Origin: Shewanella sp. SNU WT4
GTDB taxonomy: Bacteria; Pseudomonadota; Gammaproteobacteria; Enterobacterales; Shewanellaceae
Direction: 5' to 3'
DNA length: 64,000 bases
Assembly: GCF_006494715.1 (NCBI RefSeq)
Contig: NZ_CP041151.1
Location: 1,054,001-1,118,000, forward strand
Below are positions 57,294 to 64,000 of this stretch, piece by piece (position 1 is the stretch's first letter; the number at the start of each line of letters is the position of its first letter). Made by a program: the position numbers and the translations under genes. Below the pieces are notes generated by a model. The model did not search any database. It saw only the letters and a list, made by a program, of their open reading frames with translations, and was not told the origin of the DNA.

Positions 57294-57596
57294 ATGGATG
57301 TCATCGCATCAAAACCGCAAATCGCGTTTTATCGAAAATTATATTTAGCTGGGCTCATTGCCAGTGAACCGCAAAACATGGTGAGTTTACAAGCGCGCAC
57401 CGGCATGCCAAGACGCACGCTGCAAGATACCTTAGTGGCATGCCAAGATATCGGTATAGTGATTGAGTTTAAACAACAAGGTGAGCGCAATAATGCTGGC
57501 GTGTATTGCTTGCACGACTGGGGGCCGATAGCGCCGACTTGGGTTGAAACCCATTGGCTGCAATTGGAGCAAGCCCTGAGTGATGCAGGGCGTTAA
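57294..57596 (+). CDS. Winged helix-turn-helix protein
   Basis: A 100-residue likely DNA-binding protein. The start at 57294 is chosen because GGAG lies eight bases upstream; the frame is open back to 57198. FYRKLYLAGLIASEPQNMVS and the recognition helix GMPRRTLQDTLVACQDIGI fit a small winged-helix domain (HTH_43-like). Its targets are unknown; it sits divergent from the PH-domain genes and could regulate them. Confidence 0.75.
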   Translation: MDVIASKPQIAFYRKLYLAGLIASEPQNMVSLQARTGMPRRTLQDTLVACQDIGIVIEFKQQGERNNAGVYCLHDWGPIAPTWVETHWLQLEQALSDAGR

Positions 57597-57623
57597 TGTA
57601 TTGAGCTAGCGAGTGGCTAAGGG

Positions 57624-57950
57624 TTATCGCCACATTAGATAAGCGCCAAACCCTAGCCAACTTATGGCTAATAATAACCAAGGCAGGTATGATGCCGCTT
57701 GGCTTGGCATAGGTGCATAGTCATCATCAGTACTAACGCTTGTGCTTACTTGCTTTTGTTTATTAAGCTTTTTCTTAAATTTATCTCTGTCTCTTGCTTG
57801 GGCTTTATGCTGCTTTTTAAATTCAGCTATGCCTTTTTCTATGCCTTGAGCAATCAACTTTGTTTGTTCTTTGGTTTGCCCTGGCTTTTGGGTCGCTTTG
57901 GCAAGCTTATTGGCTTGCTCTTTTGATTCATGAGAAATGTCGGTCTTCAT
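57624..57950 (-). CDS. DUF2956 family protein
   Basis: A 108-residue protein with a charged helical N-terminus (AKATQKPGQTKEQTKLIAQ, the DUF2956 mark) and a single C-terminal membrane helix (LPWLLLAISWLGFGAYLMW). Function unknown. Divergent from the DUF3144 gene. Confidence 0.88.
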   Translation of the reverse strand: MKTDISHESKEQANKLAKATQKPGQTKEQTKLIAQGIEKGIAEFKKQHKAQARDRDKFKKKLNKQKQVSTSVSTDDDYAPMPSQAASYLPWLLLAISWLGFGAYLMWR

Positions 57951-58055
57951 TAAACTCTGGCGTTTGCATCAAATTTGCGCCTGAGTTTACCGCATTTAAC
58001 TTAGTTTTGGGGTAGAATCCCTCGCAAATATTAGCCATAAAGGAGTGGCGTTGAC

Positions 58056-58382
58056 ATGTCACAACAATCTGAAAATCAGCCAGCCCAAGTGGCGAGCTTG
58101 TATGAATTAGCCGATCAATTTATCGCGTTAGCCAATGAATTAGCCCAGCAGCAACAAGATGTTGGTAAAGTGGGTTCTGCGCTGAGATTTGCTGCCGCGC
58201 GCTTTAATGCCTTTGAGGCGGCGCTGAAATCTGCCGATTTAGCCGCTGAAAAAGACAATGCGCTGGAATGGTTTAGCCAAGATTTTAAAGAAATGTTGAG
58301 TGATAATCTTGATGATCATATTGCAACCCCACCAGTGGAAAACATAGATCCACAAGCGGACGTTGAGATTTTTAAAGGTTAA
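58056..58382 (+). CDS. DUF3144 family protein
   Basis: A 108-residue soluble protein. YELADQFIALANELAQ, RFAAARFNAFEA and a final acidic segment (DFKEMLSDNLDDH) match DUF3144. AAGGAG precedes the ATG. No function is known for this family. Confidence 0.88.
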   Translation: MSQQSENQPAQVASLYELADQFIALANELAQQQQDVGKVGSALRFAAARFNAFEAALKSADLAAEKDNALEWFSQDFKEMLSDNLDDHIATPPVENIDPQADVEIFKG

Positions 58383-58392
58383 TTGCGTGCGT

Positions 58393-58418
58393 GCCTGTAA
58401 GTGCGTTCACTTACAGGC
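58393..58418. terminator. Hairpin between convergent DUF3144 and LysE genes
   Basis: Perfect 11-bp stem GCCTGTAAGTG / CACTTACAGGC with CGTT loop; the following run is AT-rich but not T-only, so efficiency is uncertain. Confidence 0.6.
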
Positions 58419-58469
58419 TATTAATGCCAAATGTCTAGAACCAAATGCCTAGAACTTAGAACCCAAGGC

Positions 58470-59084
58470 TTAGAGGCTGTAAATCACTCTCGCCGCTAAC
58501 AACAGCAATACCACGCCACTTAACTTATCTATGATATGCGCCTTAGCTTTGAGTTTATCCAACACCTTAGGGTGAGAAAACGCGAACGCGATTAAGGTGT
58601 ACCACAAACCATCAATCACCATAGGCATTAGCACTATGAGGGCTTGGCCACTCATGTTGTCTGCTAACATCACAAACTGACTAAAAAGCGCGGTAAAGAA
58701 TAATAAAATCTTAGGGTTAAATAGTGAAATCGCTATGCCATCTTGCGCGGCTTGTCGATAACTAATAGCTTGTCCCCCTTGCCACAAGCCCGGCCCTTGA
58801 CCTTGAGATCGCAGGGCTTGCACCCCTAAATAGGCCAGATACAAGGCGCCTAACAGAGTAATGGCTTTAAAAACTTGAGGCGAGGCCGCTAACACAGTCG
58901 CTAATCCCAGCAATGTCACTAACGCATAGATGCCAATGCCGAGCGCATGTGACCACGCACAAATAATCCCATGCCGACGGCCACTGCCTAATGTGTGGCG
59001 CACCACCATAGCTAAACTTGGGCCTGGAGACATGGCGCCGAGTAAACAAATGGCTAATAAACTGATAACGGCAGAAATATCCAT
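58470..59084 (-). CDS. LysE/RhtB-type amino-acid exporter
   Basis: A 204-residue inner-membrane protein with six hydrophobic segments. The start SLLAICLLGAMSPGPSLAMV with the SPGP motif and the FNPKILLFFTALFSQFV segment are typical LysE-family marks. It likely exports an amino acid or homoserine lactone; substrate not predictable. Divergent from a membrane thioredoxin gene. Confidence 0.9.
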   Translation of the reverse strand: MDISAVISLLAICLLGAMSPGPSLAMVVRHTLGSGRRHGIICAWSHALGIGIYALVTLLGLATVLAASPQVFKAITLLGALYLAYLGVQALRSQGQGPGLWQGGQAISYRQAAQDGIAISLFNPKILLFFTALFSQFVMLADNMSGQALIVLMPMVIDGLWYTLIAFAFSHPKVLDKLKAKAHIIDKLSGVVLLLLAARVIYSL

Positions 59085-59178
59085 ATCTTCCTTTGTGTTA
59101 CATTGAAGTAATCATTGATTGTGATGCAGAATACAAACTCGTGGAACGAGTGGCAATTGAATAAGTAAAGGATGATAC

Positions 59179-59721
59179 ATGAGTGGGTTACAAATTGGTT
59201 TGTTGTTGGTGTTAGCCGGACTCTTAGGATCGGCTGGCTATTTTACCTACTTAAAAATCCGCGGCTATCCCTTACCGACTATGGTGATAGTGATTTTACT
59301 GACGGCCAGTTTTTGTCTGGGTAGTGTCGGTTATTTTGTGAGTTTCACTGAAGATTATCAGGCGTGGCGCCAATTAGAGTGGCAGCGACTGGATGCTGAT
59401 AAAATTCCCGCCTTAGTGGATGCAGGCTACGTGGTGGTGGTGGATATCACTTCTGACTGGTGCAGTATTTGCCAGCAAAATAAAGCCAACGTCTGGCATC
59501 GCGAGCAAGTGACTGAGCGTTTGCGCCGCAGTGATATCATTTTAATGCGCGGCGATGCCACTGAACCTGATGATGAAATCTCTGCCTATTTAGCCGCGCA
59601 AGGAGCCCATGGTTTTCCTTTTAATAAAGTTTATGGCCGCGGTAAAACGTCGGGAATTGAACTGCCCCGTGAGCTCACTATCTTAGCCTTAGAAATGGCG
59701 CTTAAGCGGCAGGGGATTTAA
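59179..59721 (+). CDS. Membrane-anchored thioredoxin-like protein (DsbD gamma-type)
   Basis: A 180-residue protein. Two helices at the N-terminus (about 5-25 and 33-54) anchor a thioredoxin-fold domain with the dithiol CSIC in ITSDWCSICQQNK, closest in layout to the C-terminal domain of DsbD. It probably relays reducing power in the periplasm. No membrane partner is adjacent; the thioredoxin-CcdA fusion at 33.8 kb is a candidate. AAAGGA precedes the ATG. Confidence 0.8.
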   Translation: MSGLQIGLLLVLAGLLGSAGYFTYLKIRGYPLPTMVIVILLTASFCLGSVGYFVSFTEDYQAWRQLEWQRLDADKIPALVDAGYVVVVDITSDWCSICQQNKANVWHREQVTERLRRSDIILMRGDATEPDDEISAYLAAQGAHGFPFNKVYGRGKTSGIELPRELTILALEMALKRQGI

Positions 59722-59898
59722 AGTCACTCTTGGCGTTGTTGCAGGTGACGGATTAATAGCGTTTTTTAGTGGTGTCCCGATTTTTAGATAGCAATGAAAA
59801 TTTGTACATAAAGTTGCTTACTTGTTAGTAACTCTTGATGGCTGTGATACTTTTACAGCTAATATTCAATGTGTCACCAACTAGCTGCGGGAGCATGC

Positions 59899-61590
59899 AT
59901 GAAAAACCTGTTAACCATAATCGTGCTAATTATTATTGGCGGTGTGGGTTATTGGATAAGCCAAGAAACATCGATGAAAAAGGGCGGAGATATGACCATA
60001 TTGGCGCATATTCCCGCCGACACGCCGTTTTTCTCTGGCCAATTAACCCCGTTTCCAATCAAAGATTATCTAAATAGTATCAAAGATGCATATCAAGACG
60101 ACGCGCTAGCTGAGGTGGTAGGCACAGGCCCAACTGAGCAGTTCTTTTTCTCGTTATACAAGCAGTACATGACCTTATTGCCTGATCCTAATGCCTTATT
60201 AGCGGGCTTTGGCATGAGTGATAACATCCAAGCTTATTTCTATACCTTAGGTTTATTGCCCGTGGTTAAATGGCAAATCGCCAATCCGAATGCCATGAAT
60301 GCTCAATTTGACAAGGCCGCCGCTGCTAGCTCTGTAAAAATGGAAGCAGGGACTATTGATGGTGTTGACGTTCGCCGCTACATCTTTGATGAAGAGGCGG
60401 CGTTAGTGGTGGCTTATCAAGACGGCTGGATGACACTGACCCTTGATATTAAGCAAGCCGATCCTAGCCTATTACCTATGGCGCTCGGTAAAACCCCGAT
60501 TACTAACTCATTAGCGACCAAGGATATGGTAGGCAAGATGCTGACTAAGCATGGTTTGCTGCCAGATAGTCTGACATTCATTAACCATGAGTCGATTGTT
60601 AATGGCATCACAGGCAAAGACACAGGGCTGCTGGCGACACAAATTAAACAAATCATGGCAACGAGTGATGATAGCGATTTAAGCGTGTGGCAAAACCCTA
60701 CCTGCCAAACCGAATTAGCCAGCATTGCCAGCAATTGGCCAAAGACTGTGATGGGCGCAACTAAGATGTCGATTACTCCAAATCGCACTGAGTTTACCCT
60801 TAAGAGCGTTATCGAAAGTAATAACACGGCTATGATGACTGCGCTTTCTGCCTTGCAGGGATTTATTCCCGCGGGTATGACGCAATTAGATGGCCGGATC
60901 ATGACGATGGCCTTTGGTACTGATACCGCCAAATTAGCAGGTTCAGTGGCTGACATTTGGCTGCAATTGACTGAACCTGCGGCTGCGTGTGAACCTCTGC
61001 GTGAGCTGCAATTATCATTGGCAGCAGAGAACCCAGCTATGGTGACTATGGGCGCAGGTATGGCTGATGGCGCTATGGGCGTAGCCATGAGTTTGTTTGA
61101 TTATCAGATAAATGAGCAAGGTGAGCTAAAAACCTTAGATGCCGCAGTGAGTGTATCGACTCCGCGCCCGAGCACCTTAGTGTCTTTGCTAACCAATATT
61201 GACCCTATGTTTGCATCCATCCAAGTTCCTAGCGATGGCACGCCGGTGTCACTCGCTCCTATTTTACAGCTGCCAGACTTTTTACCCCTTGATCCTATGA
61301 TAGCCATTAAGGGCGAGCATTTAGTGGTATATAGCGGCGCCAAGGCTAAGCAGTGGGCTGACGGTTTAGCGGCGCAGGCGTTAGTGTCTAATGGCATTAT
61401 GGCGGGCGGCGTTGATTATCAGAAGATTTATCAGCCTTTAGTGATGGCGTTAGAGTTAAGTGGTGAAGAAGTGCCAGCAGATATCGCGGTACTGCAAAAT
61501 CAGCCAATGCAAGTGGGCTTTGAACTCTTGATGGCGCCACAAGGCATTATCTTTAATACCCAAATGCTATCCACTCCAAGCGTTAAGTAA
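59899..61590 (+). CDS. Membrane-anchored protein of unknown function, 563 aa
   Basis: A 563-residue protein with one N-terminal anchor (LLTIIVLIIIGGVGYWI) and a large extracytoplasmic part. I do not recognise a domain. The repeat-poor sequence is rich in Met and Ala, and one half-conserved pair of Cys (NPTCQTELAS and AACEPLREL) may form a disulfide. GGGAG precedes the start at 59899, so the longer frame from 59869 is rejected. A terminator follows. Confidence 0.75.
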   Translation: MKNLLTIIVLIIIGGVGYWISQETSMKKGGDMTILAHIPADTPFFSGQLTPFPIKDYLNSIKDAYQDDALAEVVGTGPTEQFFFSLYKQYMTLLPDPNALLAGFGMSDNIQAYFYTLGLLPVVKWQIANPNAMNAQFDKAAAASSVKMEAGTIDGVDVRRYIFDEEAALVVAYQDGWMTLTLDIKQADPSLLPMALGKTPITNSLATKDMVGKMLTKHGLLPDSLTFINHESIVNGITGKDTGLLATQIKQIMATSDDSDLSVWQNPTCQTELASIASNWPKTVMGATKMSITPNRTEFTLKSVIESNNTAMMTALSALQGFIPAGMTQLDGRIMTMAFGTDTAKLAGSVADIWLQLTEPAAACEPLRELQLSLAAENPAMVTMGAGMADGAMGVAMSLFDYQINEQGELKTLDAAVSVSTPRPSTLVSLLTNIDPMFASIQVPSDGTPVSLAPILQLPDFLPLDPMIAIKGEHLVVYSGAKAKQWADGLAAQALVSNGIMAGGVDYQKIYQPLVMALELSGEEVPADIAVLQNQPMQVGFELLMAPQGIIFNTQMLSTPSVK

Positions 61591-61680
61591 TCTTGAGCCT
61601 TAAATGCTTTTAGTCGTGGCTGACTCTAACTCTGAGTTCAGCCTGTGTACCTAAAGACGCTAAGCATAAAAAGTTAAAAG

Positions 61681-61702
61681 GAGCCAGCTAGGCTCTTTTT
61701 TT
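61681..61702 (+). terminator. Intrinsic terminator after the 563-aa protein gene
   Basis: Stem GAGCC / GGCTC with AGCTA loop, A-run before and seven T's after. Confidence 0.85.
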
Positions 61703-61744
61703 ATGGTTTGCAGATGCTAAATTGGGCTTTGCCAAGGTTTATTG

Positions 61745-61813
61745 GCCTGAGTTAACTTGCCTGAGTTAACTTGCCTGAGTTAATTTGCCAAGTTAACTAG
61801 CCACAGTTAACTT
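61745..61813 (+). repeat. Five 14-bp tandem repeats
   Basis: Units of GCCTGAGTTAACTT start at 61745, 61759 and 61773, with two diverged copies at 61787 (13 bp) and 61800. They lie between convergent genes. Confidence 0.85.
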
Positions 61814-61831
61814 GGCCTCTAGATTAATTCA

Positions 61832-63484
61832 TCAGCTTTTATTGGCGCTAAGCGGCAGTTTACTCAATAAGCTCGCAGGGTGACTCATTGCCATGTGCTC
61901 CCAAGTTTTGGCTGAACTGATGCCGTGGGCGGAAATTAGCTGCTGATTAGCATCAAACTCAAGGCTAGTACTTAGATGTAAGCTCAGTTTGGAGTGCGGC
62001 AAATAAAAGCTTTTAGTTAACCCTGTGCGGCCTTGGGTTGCTTGACCAATCACATCTACCCGCGGCCAATGGCGCGCAGCAATCGCAAGCCACTCACACT
62101 CTTGAATACATTCAGGTCCAGTCACTAACAACACGCGTGCAGGTAACACTCGCGCAGGCTCTGACGGCATAGAAGAGCGGGCAGGCAAAAAGCGCTGCAA
62201 TTGAGTGCTTAAGCGCTGCGCCTTAATCTGCTGTTTAGTAGTCTCATGGGAGAAGCCCCACAGTTGCAGTGTTTGCGCGCTGCGATAATGCCCCAAAGTA
62301 TATTGAGTCGCGCCGAGCAGAGTACGCTTCTCGGGTCCAAATCTTTGATTGAGTAAATGCAGTAACGCTTGGCTGCGGCCATGGGCTTTACGGATATCGA
62401 TAATCACGGTTGGGTAATACTGTAAGGCTTGCTGCAGCTGAGCTTGCAGTTGACTGTCTTCCATGGCCGCTAAGTCATCAACGGCTAGCCACCAATGTTC
62501 ACCATCTAAGGCTTGCCCGGGTGAGGGGCTATCATCACTTTCGGTTACAGGTATGGCTTGCGGTAAAACAAGCGCTTGATTGATGACCTCAGTAATTATC
62601 ACGTTTGGCACTAAGGCTAACTCTTGTTTATCCTCCGCACTCTTTGCTGGTTCAATATTGATTTGAATTGGCTTAGGTGTAATTTGTTTTGAAGGGATTA
62701 AGGTAAGAGTGTCACTGGCATGGGCTTGATTAAACCACGGCCGTTGCAATAGCGGCAGCAATGACAGCTTAAGATGATGATATTGACGCCATAGCTCAGA
62801 TCCCACCGCGGTACTGCGCGCCTTTATAGGTAAGTGGCGATAGCTAATTTGGCCGCGGTTATTGGTGAGGGTAATACGTAAATCTTGCTCAGGATTTATG
62901 CCCAGCAATGGCCTAAGTTGATGGGCCTGGCTAAGTAGCGCGGCTATCTTAGTTTGATCTTGCCACTGAGATCTGGGTAACAAGGTGCGAATGACATTTA
63001 TCCAGCGCGAAAGTGGCATACCGTCAATAAAACTGACTATGCTGGCGGTTTTATCCAGTAAGCGGCCGCGATTGTTTTTAGCAATAAAATGATCATTAAA
63101 GTATTCAATTTGATAATCATAGTCTTGCTGCGCCGCCACATAAGAGTGACTGGCACTGACATGCAAATTAGGATCGTTAAGTAGGCTTAAGCGCTGGCTT
63201 AACCGTAATTGATACTCGTTGATAGCCATGCCGTATTCACTGAGCTTGAACATTTGCTCCTGCCAGTGGCGCCATTCAATCGACCAATCGCTTGAGGCTA
63301 AGCTTAAAAACGCACCGTGACTTTGTAGCAAGCCCTCTAGTTCAATCAGTTCCTCAGTAATTTCCTGCTGGGATAAGGTTGCTGGCGGCGTTGCTGCTGG
63401 CCAATGCAGGCTTGCTAAGCGCCCTACGCACAGGGCAAGACTTGCAAGCAAGATAATATAGATAGTTCGATAACCCGTATTCAT
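61832..63484 (-). CDS. Envelope protein with degenerate S41-like domain
   Basis: A 550-residue protein with an N-terminal anchor (TIYIILLASLALCVGRL). AAGGA precedes the ATG at 63484; the frame extends 29 codons upstream without need. The C-terminal region resembles the S41/tail-protease fold (PTVIIDIRKAHGRSQALLHL, VLLVTGPECIQECEWLAIAA), but the catalytic Ser of the usual T-x-S-A-A-E motif is not found. It is likely non-catalytic or a distant relative. Function unknown. Confidence 0.65.
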   Translation of the reverse strand: MNTGYRTIYIILLASLALCVGRLASLHWPAATPPATLSQQEITEELIELEGLLQSHGAFLSLASSDWSIEWRHWQEQMFKLSEYGMAINEYQLRLSQRLSLLNDPNLHVSASHSYVAAQQDYDYQIEYFNDHFIAKNNRGRLLDKTASIVSFIDGMPLSRWINVIRTLLPRSQWQDQTKIAALLSQAHQLRPLLGINPEQDLRITLTNNRGQISYRHLPIKARSTAVGSELWRQYHHLKLSLLPLLQRPWFNQAHASDTLTLIPSKQITPKPIQINIEPAKSAEDKQELALVPNVIITEVINQALVLPQAIPVTESDDSPSPGQALDGEHWWLAVDDLAAMEDSQLQAQLQQALQYYPTVIIDIRKAHGRSQALLHLLNQRFGPEKRTLLGATQYTLGHYRSAQTLQLWGFSHETTKQQIKAQRLSTQLQRFLPARSSMPSEPARVLPARVLLVTGPECIQECEWLAIAARHWPRVDVIGQATQGRTGLTKSFYLPHSKLSLHLSTSLEFDANQQLISAHGISSAKTWEHMAMSHPASLLSKLPLSANKS

Positions 63485-63864
63485 CGCCTTTCCTTGACCT
63501 TTTGCCGTAAATTGCGCGGCAGCTAAAGGATATCGTTGAGTGTTTGCCCCATTCCGAACTGGAGTGGGCATGGATTCATCTGACTTTCACCATAAAGTGG
63601 ATAAGTATTGTTGATAAATTCGCCTAATGCCAAAAATCGCTGGTGGGATTTGTTATGAGTGCTGGGACTAAGGGGCGCGTAGTGCGGCTAGGTTTAGCTT
63701 GCTGGGCATAAGGTTAAGGCTTGCTGACGGCATAATAGTCGTCTGCTAGATTAGTGGCGCATTATATATCTTTTAGTTGTAAGCTCTGCCGTTTGTCTAT
63801 TTATCTAATTATAAAGTTACGCCTATAGTGGCTGACATTGGATAATGAAGATTGCGGAGGCGCT
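63485..63864. other. Divergent promoter region
   Basis: About 380 bp between the S41-like gene and the methyltransferase gene. No ORF, hairpin or operator of note is seen. Confidence 0.45.
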
Positions 63865-64000
63865 ATGGCGCAGCAAAATGACGTAGTATCACTCGCTTAT
63901 GCCACAGCGACTCCTGGGCTTGTGAGCATAGTGGGCGCAGGCCCTGGCGATCCTGACTTATTGACCATTAAGGCCTTAAGAACTTTACAGCAAGCCGATA
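63865..64000 (+). CDS. Uroporphyrinogen-III C-methyltransferase, N-terminal part (cut by window)
   Basis: The first 45 residues of a SUMT-type enzyme that makes precorrin-2 for siroheme or cobalamin. The signature [20 protein letters not shown] is complete. GGAGG lies four bases before the ATG. The window ends within the gene, so it cannot be told whether it is a single-domain SUMT (CobA) or a fusion such as CysG. Confidence 0.9.
   Translation, partial: MAQQNDVVSLAYATATPGLVSIVGAGPGDPDLLTIKALRTLQQAD

Noticed and set aside
60417..61088. Long minus-strand frame within the 563-aa protein gene
   Set aside because: Reading-frame shadow of a gene with strong codon bias; no ribosome site and no domain.

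Overview
The window looks like a piece of a gammaproteobacterial chromosome, most likely Shewanella or a close relative. The reasons are the gene families seen together: CRP, the astA/astD arginine succinyltransferase genes, prkB-yheU-yheT and yheV/ABC-F near crp, a TIGR02444-type protein, DUF2956 and DUF3144 proteins, a DsbB/beta-propeller fusion, and a RimK-like protein beside a GNAT/C39 protein. The assignment is inference from gene content; there is no rRNA or species marker. I see no tRNA, rRNA, CRISPR array or prophage. One complete insertion sequence is present.

Layout. 1-3.4 kb: end of an arginine catabolic (AST) operon, astA (cut by the window edge), astD and a DUF1338 gene. 3.4-6.5 kb, minus strand: crp followed by a PepSY protein, response regulator and PhoQ-like kinase. 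7-16.6 kb: a TPR/Sel1 protein, then the crp-linked set prkB, yheU, yheT, yheV and ABC-F, interrupted by a Tat-targeted GMC oxidoreductase pair and an isochorismatase-like hydrolase. 16.6-19.3 kb: divergent RimK-like ATP-grasp ligase and GNAT/C39 peptidase fusion, a candidate peptide-modification system. 20-23.3 kb: periplasmic binding protein overlapping a GGDEF-EAL protein. 23.3-29.6 kb: Tat-exported PLP enzyme, exported M17 aminopeptidase, ahpC and ahpF. 29.7-33.6 kb: urea transporter, two CrcB fluoride channel subunits, an LprI-MliC lysozyme inhibitor fusion, a Bax-like glucosaminidase and a YjfB-family small protein. 33.7-39 kb: thioredoxin-CcdA fusion, OmpA-like protein, short GlpD-like dehydrogenase, and a DsbB-propeller protein with a 55-aa partner. 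39-50 kb: FUSC transporter, mtgA, Lon-like protease, patatin, MAPEG, isoaspartyl dipeptidase and coniferyl-aldehyde-type dehydrogenase. 50-54.3 kb: universal stress protein, IS256-family element with 8-bp target duplication, a secreted unknown, and an adenine-class purine riboswitch upstream of adenine deaminase. 54.4-64 kb: DUF924, two bacterial PH-domain proteins, a winged-helix regulator, DUF2956, DUF3144, LysE exporter, membrane thioredoxin, two large unknown envelope proteins and the start of a SUMT-type methyltransferase.

Themes. Envelope thiol and redox chemistry recurs (DsbB-propeller, thioredoxin-CcdA, membrane thioredoxin, AhpCF), as does peptidoglycan and lysozyme biology (MliC/LprI fusion, glucosaminidase, MtgA). 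The clearest cis-regulatory element is the adenine riboswitch at about 53.1 kb, whose predicted ligand matches the substrate of the downstream enzyme. The best candidate for an incompletely described system is the RimK-like/GNAT-C39 pair. Other points of interest are the DsbB-propeller protein lacking the second DsbB cysteine pair, and an IadA homologue with an altered metal site.
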